Source: Leifsonia poae (GTDB lineage: Bacteria; Actinomycetota; Actinomycetes; Actinomycetales; Microbacteriaceae). Taken from it: a DNA stretch of 64,000 nucleotides. The notes under the pieces are model-generated. The model did not search any database. It was not told the DNA's origin and was given only the letters and a program-made list of their open reading frames with translations. This document shows, in pieces, positions 18,676 to 27,665 of the stretch. The stretch covers positions 1 through 64,000 of the forward strand of contig NZ_BSEN01000014.1 of assembly GCF_027921845.1 (NCBI RefSeq), read 5' to 3'. A program made the translations under genes and the position numbers. Position 1 is the stretch's first letter, and every line of letters begins with the position of its first letter.

Positions 18676-18919
18676 TGCTCTCCCTGGGGGTCCGTCATGG
18701 AGGTCCTACGTTGGATGTCCAGGCAGAACCTAGCAGCGGTCGGTGACGGAGACAAGTCGCGTTACGCGGATTTCGTCGCCGAATCGCGCATCGGCATCGC
18801 AAACGGCCTGGCATTCGGCGCGTTCACCACCGAAACCGAAGCCAGAGCCCCGCGGCTCGCGGCGGCGTCGGCGAGCACGAGATCTTGACTTCGCGTCGGA
18901 GCCGGCCCAGTGTGGCGGC

Positions 18920-19282
18920 ATGGCTCTCACCGTCGATCATGTGCTCGCCGTCGTCGCTGTGTCCGAAGTCGAGACCAGCGCCGCCTGGTACGAACGGCTC
19001 TTCGGTGTCGAGCCTACGAACATCCCCATGCCCGGCATCCTGGTGGAGTGGCGGGTGACCGGCAACGGCTGGGTGCAGGTCACGGAGGACCGGGAGCGCT
19101 TCGGATCGTCGCAGCTGAATCTGGCCGTCGACGACCTCGACGAGAAGCTGCGCGAGATCGAGGCGCGCGGGATCATCGTGGGCGACATCATCGAGGCGAA
19201 CAAGGGCGTGCGGCTCTGCTCGCTCTACGACCCGGACGGCAATGTCGTCACGCTCATCGGCGGCTTCCGCGAACGGTACTGA
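18920..19282 (+). CDS. VOC-family (glyoxalase/bleomycin-resistance fold) protein
   Basis: 120 residues from the ATG at 18920. VDHVLAVVAVSEVETSAAWY is the typical beta-alpha start of a VOC half. GVRLCSLYDPDGNVVTLIGG ends the second half. Metal-ligand-like residues are His in VDH and the final acidic/Asn pattern, but enzyme activity is uncertain. Its TGA overlaps the next gene's ATG (TGATG), so the two are coupled. TTGACT and CAGTGT, about 17 nt apart, stand just before the start, so it may be leaderless. Confidence 0.8.
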   Translation: MALTVDHVLAVVAVSEVETSAAWYERLFGVEPTNIPMPGILVEWRVTGNGWVQVTEDRERFGSSQLNLAVDDLDEKLREIEARGIIVGDIIEANKGVRLCSLYDPDGNVVTLIGGFRERY

Positions 19283-19800
19283 TGGCCGTGCGGATCGGCG
19301 ACACCCTCCCTGAGGGCGCGCAGCTCGTCGACGGCACCGCGGACGATGTCGGAGCCTGCGTGGCCGTGTGGTTGTCGGCCGTCGAGGCACGGGACGGGCA
19401 CCCGGCCGTGGCGGGGACGACTGAACGCTGCCTGGCGAAGTTCGAGCGACCGCGCGTCGCTTTCGTCGTCGCGCGGACGGCCGGCTCGGAACTCGCCGGA
19501 TTCGGCCTCGTGACCGCTCCGGGCGGTGGCGCGGCGACCGATCCGCCCGGCGCTGCGTATCTCGCGCTGCTCGCGGTCGCACCGGCCGCTGCCAGACACG
19601 GCATCGGCGGCGCCATCCTGGACGCGCTCGTGGCCGGATCCGCTGCTGCCGGCCACGACGAGCTCGTCCTCCATGTGCTGACGGACAACACGGCCGCGGT
19701 GGGCCTGTACACGTCGAGGGGCTGGCGGGCCTACGGCGACGGGCACGCGCATCCGCTCACCGGCGCGGCGTCGCAGACCTACGTGCTGAGCCAGCGGTAG
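19282..19800 (+). CDS. GNAT-family N-acetyltransferase
   Basis: 172 residues, coupled to the upstream VOC gene by TGATG. YLALLAVAPAARHGIGGAIL-like sequence (positions about 92-114) is the acetyl-CoA-binding motif A with the RxxGxG pattern in the form RHGIGG. NTAAVGLYTSRGWRAYGD is motif B. The acceptor is unknown. VOC-GNAT pairs are common near resistance or detoxification functions, but nothing here proves that. Confidence 0.82.
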   Translation: MAVRIGDTLPEGAQLVDGTADDVGACVAVWLSAVEARDGHPAVAGTTERCLAKFERPRVAFVVARTAGSELAGFGLVTAPGGGAATDPPGAAYLALLAVAPAAARHGIGGAILDALVAGSAAAGHDELVLHVLTDNTAAVGLYTSRGWRAYGDGHAHPLTGAASQTYVLSQR

Positions 19801-19979
19801 AGCTGGGCGTCTCGCAGCTCGACGGCTTCGGGAGCCGCCAGCGGCTCGCCCGCCTGCGAGCGAGCGGTGAGCATCGCGAGAACGTTCGTGCATCCACGAG
19901 TCGTCGTGCCGTCGGGGCCGGTCCAGTGCAGATAGGGGTGCAAGCCGCCACCCCCGGGCCGTCGCGCGCTGAGTCGCAT
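19779..19979 (-). CDS. Possible small protein, unknown function
   Basis: 66 residues, starting MRLSARRPGGGG, then LHPYLHWTGPDGTTTRGC and ELRDAQLYRWLST. It starts 4 nt after the stop of the methyltransferase gene on the same strand, and its 3' end overlaps the convergent GNAT gene by about 20 nt. The sequence is varied and not Arg/Pro-only as chance frames are here. No ribosome site is obvious because the start lies against the upstream gene. Confidence 0.4.
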   Translation of the reverse strand: MRLSARRPGGGGLHPYLHWTGPDGTTTRGCTNVLAMLTARSQAGEPLAAPEAVELRDAQLYRWLST

Positions 19980-19983
19980 CGAC

Positions 19984-21126
19984 TCAGGCCGGTGGGCGGC
20001 GCGACGCCGTGACGGTGAACTTCGCGTTGCGGGCGATCTGCCGGGTGGGACCGACCGTGCGCTCGAGCGCCGAGCGGTAGCCGAGGTGCGAGTTCCACAC
20101 CGTCCAGAGCTCGCCGCCCGGCCGCAGCACGCGGGCGGCGTCGGCGAACATCCGGAGCGCGATGCCGGTGTGCACAGCGCTGCCGATGTGGAACGGCGGG
20201 TTCAGCACGATGAGGTCGGCGCTCGCATCCGGCTGCGAACCGAGAGCGTCATCGCGCACGACCTCCACCCGATCGGCGACCCCGTTCGCCTCCGCCGTCG
20301 CCCGCGCCGATGCGACCGCCGCCGCGGACTGATCGGTCGCCAGCACCCGGATGCCCGGCCGCCGCCTCGCCAGTGTGGTCGCGATCACCCCGGTGCCGCA
20401 GCCGAGGTCGATGGCGGCCTGCGCGTCCGGGAGGGCGTCGTCGATCACCGTCAGGAGGAACCGGGTGCCGATGTCGACGGAGGTCCCCGCGAAGGCAGCG
20501 CCGTGCGCGCAGACCCCGACCCCGAGTTCGTCGTCGAACGCGCGGCGCGGCCACGGCTCGAGCGACTCCGCCGCATCCGGGCGGGCGCCCGTCACTGTGA
20601 GGACACGCGCCTTCTGCCGCGCGAGCGAGGCGGCGACACTGCCGAACGACTCGGCGAGCACCCCGTTCATAGCCGTCGTCAGGTGCTTCACCATCCCGCC
20701 CGCGAAGACCACGACATCCGGATGCGCGTGCCGGGCGACGAGCGCGGCGATCTCGGCGAGGGCGTCGAGACTGCGCGGTAGTCGCAGCAGCACGACGCGG
20801 GCGCCGGCGACCAGCGCGGCGTCGAGGTCGTGGTCGGCATAAGCGGTCTCGAGGCCGAGGGTCGTGGCGTTGGCGGCGAGCGCGCGGGTGCCGGTCAGCG
20901 CATCCTGATGCACGCGGATGTCACGTGCGCCGAGGTCGGCAGCGGCCAGGGTGAGGGCGCCGTAGGCGTCGCCGATGACGACGAGCTCGCCGTCGCCGAG
21001 CGCATCGAACGCGCCGGCTTCGGCCGCGGTGTCAAGGATGAGCCGGTCGGCGGCGTCGGCGGCGAAGAGGTTGGGCGCTTCGACGTCCGGCCAGCGACGC
21101 AGTCTCTCGAAGGCGAATCCAGGCAC
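19984..21126 (-). CDS. rlmG: Class I methyltransferase, RlmG/RsmC type (23S or 16S rRNA guanine-N2)
   Basis: 380 residues from a GTG at 21126 (VPGFAFERLRRW), preceded by AGGAAAGAGG. An ATG at 21147 is inside a long inverted repeat and lacks a site. The protein has a degenerate N-terminal methyltransferase-like half and an active C-terminal half with the SAM motif AIDLGCGTGVIATTLA and the catalytic NPPFHIG motif. This two-half layout is typical of RsmC/RlmG, which make m2G in rRNA. The exact site (G1835 for RlmG) is inferred only from family likeness. Confidence 0.75.
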   Translation of the reverse strand: MPGFAFERLRRWPDVEAPNLFAADAADRLILDTAAEAGAFDALGDGELVVIGDAYGALTLAAADLGARDIRVHQDALTGTRALAANATTLGLETAYADHDLDAALVAGARVVLLRLPRSLDALAEIAALVARHAHPDVVVFAGGMVKHLTTAMNGVLAESFGSVAASLARQKARVLTVTGARPDAAESLEPWPRRAFDDELGVGVCAHGAAFAGTSVDIGTRFLLTVIDDALPDAQAAIDLGCGTGVIATTLARRRPGIRVLATDQSAAAVASARATAEANGVADRVEVVRDDALGSQPDASADLIVLNPPFHIGSAVHTGIALRMFADAARVLRPGGELWTVWNSHLGYRSALERTVGPTRQIARNAKFTVTASRRPPA

Positions 21127-21149
21127 GCCCTCTTTCCTACCCGACATTC

Positions 21150-21214
21150 GACGCGAGCGGTGCCGAATGTCGGGCATTCGGGCGAAATGAGCGACATCCG
21201 GCACCTCTCGCGTC
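21150..21214. repeat. Long stem-loop upstream of the methyltransferase
   Basis: Arms 21150-21172 and 21192-21214 match at 21 of 23 positions around a 19-nt loop. Shorter GACATTCG/CGAATGTC pairs overlap the left arm. Unlike most of the series it sits near a start codon, in the divergent gap before the YCII gene, so it may also be an operator or mRNA leader. Confidence 0.6.
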
Positions 21215-21290
21215 ATAGGAAAAGCAGAATGTCGAACGGGGCGTGAGCCGTTCGACGTTCAGGTGTCACCACCACCGACAGGAGAGCACG

Positions 21291-21665
21291 ATGCGATTCG
21301 AGATTCTGATCTACAACAACGCCGAGTTCGACGCCGCCATCGAGGGGCCGGATGCCGACCCGGCGGTCACGGCTGAGTGGAAGGAGGTCCACGAGCAGTT
21401 GCAGACGGAGCTCCGGGCATCCGACGAGCTGCTGGACTCCAACGAATACAGCCAACAGACCGCGGTCGTCGTGCGCCAGGACCGGGACGCCCCACATCGG
21501 GTGCGCTCGACCGACGGGCCGTTCAGCGAGTCCAAGGAGTGGGTCGGGGGCTTCTACACGGTCGACTGCGAGAGCGTCGAGCGGGCGGTCGAGATCGCCG
21601 GGCGCTTCGTCGAGGCGCGCTACTCCCCCGTCGAGGTGCGGCAGCTGGTGCATCCGGTCGCGTGA
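21291..21665 (+). CDS. YCII-related (DGPF) protein
   Basis: 124 residues from the ATG at 21291, with AGGAGAG upstream. MRFEILIYNNAEFDAAIEG is the ferredoxin-like beginning, and RSTDGPFSESKEWVGGFYTV carries the DGPF-FSESKE signature of this family. Members often sit beside ECF sigma factors, but none is here. The biochemical role is unknown. Confidence 0.82.
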   Translation: MRFEILIYNNAEFDAAIEGPDADPAVTAEWKEVHEQLQTELRASDELLDSNEYSQQTAVVVRQDRDAPHRVRSTDGPFSESKEWVGGFYTVDCESVERAVEIAGRFVEARYSPVEVRQLVHPVA

Positions 21666-21682
21666 GCATCGACGACCGGGCC

Positions 21683-21724
21683 GTGTTCACTTGCATTTTC
21701 TACAGAGCGTAGAATTGTAAACAC
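21683..21724. promoter_or_regulatory. Promoter with nested dyad operator
   Basis: TTCTAC-N5-GTAGAA (21698-21714) is a perfect inverted repeat, and GTGTT/AACAC pairs flank it at 21683-21687 and 21720-21724. The dyad covers TAGAAT (21710-21715), a good -10 with TTCACT (21686-21691) as -35 at 18 nt spacing. It drives the small gene at 21793 and suggests tight repression by a dimeric regulator not identified here. Confidence 0.5.
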
Positions 21725-21792
21725 GGCTCGGGCGACGATGGCCGGCATCGACGACCGGCGTGGAACCTCGCGTCGACGCGAAAGGCTCCACC

Positions 21793-21969
21793 ATGACCGC
21801 TCCACCCTCCGGCGAATCGACGCGCAAAATCGTCACGGCCGCACGATGGAACGAACTCAAGCGCGAGCACACCGCTCGTACCGCGCGCGCCGCCCGCCGT
21901 GCCGCCTGGCGGGAGGACGACCCTGCCGCCGCGGGCGACGCTTCCCCGATCGACGACGAACAGGGGTAG
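21793..21969 (+). CDS. Small basic/acidic protein, unknown function
   Basis: 58 residues from the ATG at 21793 (MTAPPSGESTRKIV), with an in-frame alternative ATG at 21760. It is Arg/Ala-rich (HTARTARAARRAAWRE) and ends DASPIDDEQG. It lies behind a clear promoter with an operator, which supports expression. It is convergent with corA, only 4 nt away. No family is recognised. Confidence 0.5.
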   Translation: MTAPPSGESTRKIVTAARWNELKREHTARTARAARRAAWREDDPAAAGDASPIDDEQG

Positions 21970-21973
21970 CGGC

Positions 21974-22945
21974 TTACAGCCAGCCCTTGCGCTTGAACGC
22001 GAAGTACAGGCCGAACCCCATCGCCACCATCAGGGCCACCGCGAACGGATACCCGAACGCCCAGTGCAGCTCTGGCATATGGGTGAAGTTCATCCCGTAG
22101 ATCGTTCCCACCAGGGTCGGCGTGAACAGGATGGCCGCCCACGACGAGATCTTCTTCACCTCGTCGTTCTGCCGCTGACCCACCAGGGTCGTGTGCACGG
22201 TGAGCGCGTTCTGCAGAACCTGCCGGAACCCGTCGGCGCGCTCGGTGATCCGGATGACGTGGTCGTGCACGTCGCGGAATCCCTCGCGCAGTGCCGCGTC
22301 GGCGTGAACCGCCTCGAGGTGGTCCCGCAGCGTCTGCAGCACGGCACCGAGCGGCGCGACGGCGCGCTGGAACAGCATCACCTCGTTGGAGAGCTCGTAG
22401 ATGCGCCGCGAAACCGCCTGGTCGCCGTTGAAGAGCTGGTCTTCGATCTCGTCGATGTCGTTCTCGAGGCCGGCGATGACGGGCGCGTACTCGTCGACGA
22501 CCTCGTCGATGATGCCGTAGAGCGCACCGATCGGGCCGTGCTCCAGCATCACCGGGTCCGCCTCCATCCGCTGCCGCACGGCGGCGAGGTCGGGCTTCTC
22601 GGCGTGACGGACGGTGATCACGAACTGCTCACCGAGGAAGACGTGCACCTCGCCGAACTCGACCTTCTCGGTCTCGTCGATGTAGCGCGCGGGGCGCAGC
22701 ACCACGAAGGTCGTGCCCGAGTACTTCTCGATCTTGGCGCGCTGGTGACCGGTCAGGGCGTCTTCGACGGCCAGGTGCGGCAGGTCGAACTCGGTCGCGA
22801 CGGCGCCGAGCTCCGACTCCGACGGCCGGTAGAGGCCGATCCAGGCGAAGCCGTGGCGGTCGCGCACCGTTTCGAACGTCTCCTCGAGCGAGGTGGGATC
22901 GGCGGTGCGTCGTCCTTCCACATAGACGGCGTTGTCGACCAGCAT
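21974..22945 (-). CDS. corA: CorA-type magnesium/divalent cation transporter
   Basis: 323 residues from the ATG at 22945 (MLVDNAVYVEG), with GAGAAGGGG upstream. A long cytoplasmic alpha/beta domain with an extended helix is followed by two C-terminal membrane segments. The pore signature YGMNF with MPEL after it matches the CorA family. The protein forms a pentamer that moves Mg2+ (or Co2+, Ni2+) across the membrane. The C-terminus is the usual Lys-rich tail (FKRKGWL). The frame is open upstream without support. Confidence 0.9.
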   Translation of the reverse strand: MLVDNAVYVEGRRTADPTSLEETFETVRDRHGFAWIGLYRPSESELGAVATEFDLPHLAVEDALTGHQRAKIEKYSGTTFVVLRPARYIDETEKVEFGEVHVFLGEQFVITVRHAEKPDLAAVRQRMEADPVMLEHGPIGALYGIIDEVVDEYAPVIAGLENDIDEIEDQLFNGDQAVSRRIYELSNEVMLFQRAVAPLGAVLQTLRDHLEAVHADAALREGFRDVHDHVIRITERADGFRQVLQNALTVHTTLVGQRQNDEVKKISSWAAILFTPTLVGTIYGMNFTHMPELHWAFGYPFAVALMVAMGFGLYFAFKRKGWL

Positions 22946-22986
22946 GGCGGCGGCCCCTTCTCTCGGCTGCCGCCACGCTATCCCGT

Positions 22987-25509
22987 TCAGACTGTGAACT
23001 CGACGGGTGCCGACAGTGTCGCGACAGAGGTTCCGACGCGCACGGCGTAGGTTCCCTCTTCGGTGCGCCACGCGTGATCGTCGACCGACCAGTACTGCAG
23101 CGAGCGCGGCTCGACCTCCACAGAGGCCACCGTCGCCGCTCCCGGCTCCGAGCGCACGACGGCGTACCCCGCCAGCCAGAGCACCGGACGCTCGATCGCG
23201 GAGTCGGACACCCGCTGCAGGTACACCTGCACGACCTGCTTGCCGGCGCGGTCGCCGACGTTGGTCACCGGCACACTCACCGTGAGGCCGTGCGTCGCGA
23301 CGTCCCCCTCGTGAGCACCCGCCGCCGCACCGGCGCCGAGCGTCGGCTCGCCGAGCTCCCACTCGGTGTAGCCCAGGCCGTGACCGAACGGGATGGCCGG
23401 CGCAGGTCCGCCGACGGCCGCGCGACGCGCCCACTCGCGGTAGCCGATGTTGAGGCCCTCGCTGTAGAAGAGCTTGCCGTCCACCGGCTCGACCTGCCAC
23501 ACAGGAACGTCGTCCTCGGCCGCCGCCCAGGTGGTCGGGATGCGGCCGCCCGGCTCACGGGCGCCGCTGAGCACGTCCGCGATCGCCGCGCCCATCTCCT
23601 GCCCGGGGAACCAGGTGAGGAGCGTGGCCGGGGCGTCGTCGAGCCAGGGCATGATGACCGGACCACCCGAGTTGACCACCACGACGGTGCGCGGGTTGGC
23701 CGCGATGACACGGCGCACGAGCTCGTCCTGACCTTCGGGAAGTCTCAGGTTCGCGCGATCGAAGCCCTCGGACTCGAGCTGGTCGGTGGTGCCGACGACG
23801 ACGACGGCGACATCCGAGTCGGCGGCGAGCGCCACGGCTCGTTCGAGTTCGGCGTCGGCGTCGGAGAACGGCTCCTCGTAGCCGAGGGTGAACATCACGG
23901 CCGAGAGGCCCGCCTGCTGCTGCGGGCGGTGCTCGAGCCGAAGCTCGACGGTCTGACCGGCCGCGAGGCGGATCGGGAACGACTGCTTCGGCGGGTTGAG
24001 GAACGCCATGAACGGGTCCGTGCCCTCGGGGAAGAACAGGCCGTCGCTCTTCAGCTCGCCGTCCACCTCGAAGCGGAAGAGGCCCAGCCCGGCGAAGCCG
24101 ACCGCGTACTCGCCGTCGGCGGGCGCGGTGAACGTCGTCTTCGCCTCGACGACGGCCGTGTCGCCGAGGATCGGGTCGCCCAGCCACATCAGCCGGCCGC
24201 TGCCGCGGTGCTCGTCGAGCACGACCCGGCCGTCGTCGGAGAGGAACCGCACGTGCACGCCCGATTCGCCCGTGACCGGATCGGACGCCACCGACGCGTC
24301 GACGGGCAGCAACGACTCGGACGACCGCACGCCCGGGGCGAACCGGACGGCGTCGCCGAATGCCTCGGTCAGACCGGCGAGCGGGGTGACGACGTGGTCG
24401 GGGAACACGGTCGCCGATCCGCCGCCCTGGCTGCGCGCGATGCGGGCGTGCTGGCCGATGACGGCGATCGACTGGCCGGAGCCGGCGTCGAGCGGCAGCA
24501 CGCCGTCGTTCTTCACGAGCACGATGCCGTCGGCGGCCGCCTCGCGCAGCAGGGCGTCGATGCGCTCCTGCGGCCACGGCTCGGCGAGCGGCGCAGCCGC
24601 CTCGACGCCGGCGAGTGCCCCGATGCGCCCGGCGAGCCGCAGGATGCGGAGCACTTTCTCGTCGATGTCGGTCTCGGAGACCTGGCCGGCGCGCACGGCC
24701 TCGACCAGCGCATCCCCCCAGACGCCGTCGGGACCGGGCATCGCGAGGTCCTGCGCAGCCGCACCGGCGGCGACCGTGTCGCGCACGCCCATCCAGTCGG
24801 AGACCACGACGCCGTCGAAGCCCCACTCGTCTTTGAGCGGCGAGCGCAGCAGCTCGTTCTCGGTCATCGTGATGCCGTTGACCGAGTTGTACGACGACAT
24901 CACCAGCCACGCGCCCCCTTCGGTGACCATCCGCTCGAACGGGGCGAGGTAGACCTCGCGCAGGGTGCGCTCGTCGACCACCACGTCGACGGTCATCCGG
25001 TCGGTCTCGCTGTCGTTCGCCACGTAGTGCTTGGGCGTGGCTCCGACGCCGCGCGACTGCACGCCCTTGACGAAGGCCGTGCCGACGACACCCGACAGCC
25101 ACGGGTCCTCGCTGTACGCCTCGAAGTGGCGGCCGCCACGGGGCGAGCGCTGGATGTTCACGGTCGGGCCGAGCGCGACGCCGACGCCCTTGCGCCGCGC
25201 CTCGGCGGCGATCAGCTGTCCGAGCTCGAACACGCGCTCGACATCCCACGATGCGGCGAGCGCGGTCGGCGACGGCAGGTTCGCCGAGCTGTCGCGCTCA
25301 TCCCAGAGCTGCCCGCGCACGCCGGCAGGACCGTCGGAGACGACGATCGTCTCGAGGCCGATCTGCGGTTCGTCGTGGAGGGTCCAGAAGGAGGCGCCGG
25401 TGAGCAGGCGCACCTTCTGCTCGAGGCTGAGGTCGGAGACGAGCCCGGCGATGAACTCGTCGGTGTCCTCCGGAGTGGTGGCGGCGGTGTCGGTGCTGGT
25501 GTCGGTCAT
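22987..25509 (-). CDS. GH3 beta-glucosidase with PA14-like insert
   Basis: 840 residues, cytosolic. The GH3 N-terminal barrel has GPTVNIQRSPRGGRHFEAYSEDP-type active-site loop sequence (about residues 115-137). VVSDWMGVRDT carries the nucleophile Asp. A segment of about 130 residues near 390-520 resembles the PA14 insert of some beta-glucosidases. A fibronectin-III-like domain closes the protein. It hydrolyses beta-linked glucosides from the non-reducing end. It is the last gene of the operon MFS, PAP2, GH3 under the divergent LacI regulator. Confidence 0.9.
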   Translation of the reverse strand: MTDTSTDTAATTPEDTDEFIAGLVSDLSLEQKVRLLTGASFWTLHDEPQIGLETIVVSDGPAGVRGQLWDERDSSANLPSPTALAASWDVERVFELGQLIAAEARRKGVGVALGPTVNIQRSPRGGRHFEAYSEDPWLSGVVGTAFVKGVQSRGVGATPKHYVANDSETDRMTVDVVVDERTLREVYLAPFERMVTEGGAWLVMSSYNSVNGITMTENELLRSPLKDEWGFDGVVVSDWMGVRDTVAAGAAAQDLAMPGPDGVWGDALVEAVRAGQVSETDIDEKVLRILRLAGRIGALAGVEAAAPLAEPWPQERIDALLREAAADGIVLVKNDGVLPLDAGSGQSIAVIGQHARIARSQGGGSATVFPDHVVTPLAGLTEAFGDAVRFAPGVRSSESLLPVDASVASDPVTGESGVHVRFLSDDGRVVLDEHRGSGRLMWLGDPILGDTAVVEAKTTFTAPADGEYAVGFAGLGLFRFEVDGELKSDGLFFPEGTDPFMAFLNPPKQSFPIRLAAGQTVELRLEHRPQQQAGLSAVMFTLGYEEPFSDADAELERAVALAADSDVAVVVVGTTDQLESEGFDRANLRLPEGQDELVRRVIAANPRTVVVVNSGGPVIMPWLDDAPATLLTWFPGQEMGAAIADVLSGAREPGGRIPTTWAAAEDDVPVWQVEPVDGKLFYSEGLNIGYREWARRAAVGGPAPAIPFGHGLGYTEWELGEPTLGAGAAAGAHEGDVATHGLTVSVPVTNVGDRAGKQVVQVYLQRVSDSAIERPVLWLAGYAVVRSEPGAATVASVEVEPRSLQYWSVDDHAWRTEEGTYAVRVGTSVATLSAPVEFTV

Positions 25510-25519
25510 GACGGATGGT

Positions 25520-26248
25520 TCACTTTCGGTTGAAGAGGCGGCGGCCGTAGTCCCTCTGCAACAGAGGGTAGAACGCCCACCAGACGAGGATCGAGGCGAG
25601 GATGCCCGCGAGCACGCCGAACAGGGTGTCGGAGAGCCAGTGAGCGTTGATGAGGGTGCGCTGCCAGACGATCCCGGCGACCAGCACGGCGGAGATGATC
25701 CACCAGCCGAGCCGGCGGCCGGCGGGGATGAGGGCCGCGACGCCGATGACGAGCGCGCCGACCGTCACGGCGTGGCCGGAGGGGAACGAGCCGTGGTCGA
25801 CGGTGAAGAGGGGGCCGAACAGTCCGTTCGGTTCGTCGGCGGCCGGTCGCGGGCGATTCACGAGGTTCTTCGCGATCTGCGCGATGGCGATGGATGCGAT
25901 GGCATCGTTGGCGAGGAAGAAGAGCGCCGACCGCCAGCGGCCGACGATGAAGAGCGCCACCGGAATGACGACGATCATCAGCACGGCCCCGGCCAGTTCG
26001 CCCAGGTTCTGGAAGAACAGCGACGGAACACTGTTCTCGAGTCCACCCGGACCCGAGCCGACCAGGCGGCGCCAGGCGTCGTCGAGCGGCTGGGTGAACG
26101 GGTGCTCCGGGTCGATCGCGACGTGCACGGCGAACGCGACGAACACGGCCAGCAGGGCGAGGGCGGTCCAGAGCATCCAGTTCGGCCGTGCCGACCGCCG
26201 CTCAGCGGGCGGCGCGGCGAACGTCGTCGTGCCGGCGGCGGCCGTCAT
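25520..26248 (-). CDS. PAP2-family membrane phosphatase
   Basis: 242 residues from the ATG at 26248, which overlaps the upstream MFS stop (ATGA). Six hydrophobic segments are visible. The PAP2 signature is complete: KNLVNRPRP, then PSGHAVT, then a distal H-x-L-x-D motif (HWLSDTLFG). Such enzymes remove phosphate from lipid phosphates at the outer face. Its place between a sugar-type MFS and a beta-glucosidase is unusual. GH3 follows 10 nt later. Confidence 0.88.
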   Translation of the reverse strand: MTAAAGTTTFAAPPAERRSARPNWMLWTALALLAVFVAFAVHVAIDPEHPFTQPLDDAWRRLVGSGPGGLENSVPSLFFQNLGELAGAVLMIVVIPVALFIVGRWRSALFFLANDAIASIAIAQIAKNLVNRPRPAADEPNGLFGPLFTVDHGSFPSGHAVTVGALVIGVAALIPAGRRLGWWIISAVLVAGIVWQRTLINAHWLSDTLFGVLAGILASILVWWAFYPLLQRDYGRRLFNRK

Positions 26249-27633
26249 CAGCGGACCGACTTGATGGGCAGCACCGCGAAGGCGCCGACGAGGGCGATGA
26301 CGATGCCGATCGGGAACAGCGCCGCGTAACCGCTGAAGACGACCACAATCAGTCCGGCGATACCGGGTGCGAGCGTCTGCGGGAGGGTCGCGGCGATGTT
26401 CAGCACGCCGAGGTCTTTGGCGAAGTCGTCCTTCGACGGCAGCACCTCGCTCATCAGGGCCGTATCGACCGACTGGTACGCGCCGAAGCCGAGGCCGGAG
26501 ACGAACGAGAAGATCAGCATGCCGGTGACGGTGGGCATGACCAGCGGGAAGACCAGCGAGATCGCGAGGATGACGCCCGCCACGATCACGACGATCTTGC
26601 GGCGTCCGAGCCTGTCGGAGAGCGGTCCGCCGATGAGGGTCGCGATGATGATGCCCGCGAGGCTGACCACGCCGAGCAGTGGCACGATGGCGACAGCCTG
26701 ATCCTTGAGGCCGATGAAGTCCTGCAGGATGTACAGCTGGTACCCGGTGACCATGAAGTAACCGGCGTAGAGGAGCAGGCGTCCGGTGAAGCCCCAGAAG
26801 AAGTCGGGGTGCTTGCGGGGGCTGACCCAGAAGGTCTTCGCGAACGCGACGAGGTTGAACGGCGGCTTCGGCTCGCCCTTGTTCGAACGGTCCGGGTTGA
26901 AGATGATGAACAGCACCACGATGATCATCGCCAGGCCGGCGAAGGTGAGGTAGCCGGCAGGAACGTTCTGCGCGAACTGCACGCCGACGATCTGGCCGCC
27001 CAGGGCGCCTACCATGACACCGAGCCCGGCCAGGGCCGAGAACGTTCCGCGCACGGCACTGGGAACCCGGTCGGGCAGGATGGCGCTCAGCGGACCCTGC
27101 GCGAAGTTGTACGCGATCTGCACGATCACCCAGGCGATCGCGACCTGCACGACCCCGTTGGCTGCAGCCATCCCGACCAGGGCGAGTCCGCCGACGAGAG
27201 CGCCGGCGACCATCCACGGCGCGCGACGGCCGAAGCGGCTGCGCGTACGGTCGGACACCATGCCGGCGATCGGCTGAGCGAGCATCGCGGCGAAGGCGCC
27301 GATCGTGGCGACCACGGCCAGCGTTCCCGCCTTGGCGCTGTCACCGACGATGCCCTGGATCTGCAGGGGAAGCAGGATGCCGGGAACCGCTCCCCAGATC
27401 ATGAAGATGCCGACGTTCGCGAACATCATCGAGATCATCAGCTTGAGCAGTTTGCCGCGCACCTTGACCTTGGGGGCGACGGCCGAGGTGGCCGAGGTGG
27501 GCGCCGCGCTGAAGGCGGAGCCGGAGGTGGTGAGTGTGGAGGCGAGTGACGAGCTCTCGACCGTGCCGGTGAGATTCGGCGGAATGGTCGGCTGAACGGG
27601 GCGGGGCTGGTTCGGATCTGACGGCGATGTCAC
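26248..27633 (-). CDS. MFS transporter, probable glycoside uptake
   Basis: 461 residues from a GTG at 27633 (VTSPSDPNQP), with AAAGGA upstream. A 60-residue low-complexity cytosolic N-terminus comes before twelve membrane segments. The second loop has a DRTRSRFGRRAPW motif of the GPH/MFS sugar cation symporter type. The link to GH3 and the LacI regulator points to import of a beta-glucoside. It is the first gene of the operon and is divergent from the LacI gene. Confidence 0.8.
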   Translation of the reverse strand: MTSPSDPNQPRPVQPTIPPNLTGTVESSSLASTLTTSGSAFSAAPTSATSAVAPKVKVRGKLLKLMISMMFANVGIFMIWGAVPGILLPLQIQGIVGDSAKAGTLAVVATIGAFAAMLAQPIAGMVSDRTRSRFGRRAPWMVAGALVGGLALVGMAAANGVVQVAIAWVIVQIAYNFAQGPLSAILPDRVPSAVRGTFSALAGLGVMVGALGGQIVGVQFAQNVPAGYLTFAGLAMIIVVLFIIFNPDRSNKGEPKPPFNLVAFAKTFWVSPRKHPDFFWGFTGRLLLYAGYFMVTGYQLYILQDFIGLKDQAVAIVPLLGVVSLAGIIIATLIGGPLSDRLGRRKIVVIVAGVILAISLVFPLVMPTVTGMLIFSFVSGLGFGAYQSVDTALMSEVLPSKDDFAKDLGVLNIAATLPQTLAPGIAGLIVVVFSGYAALFPIGIVIALVGAFAVLPIKSVR

Positions 27634-27665
27634 GAGGGGTGTCCTTTCACAGCAGGCGACTTTGC

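Noticed and set aside
17134-18888. Open frame of about 580 codons on the + strand across the APC permease
   Set aside because: The minus-strand frame has twelve hydrophobic segments and family motifs. The + frame is charged filler.
23074-25533. Long open frame (over 800 codons) on the + strand opposite the GH3 gene
   Set aside because: Its Arg/Asp/His/Leu-rich translation has no recognisable motif and it mirrors the codon bias of the real GH3 gene on the other strand.
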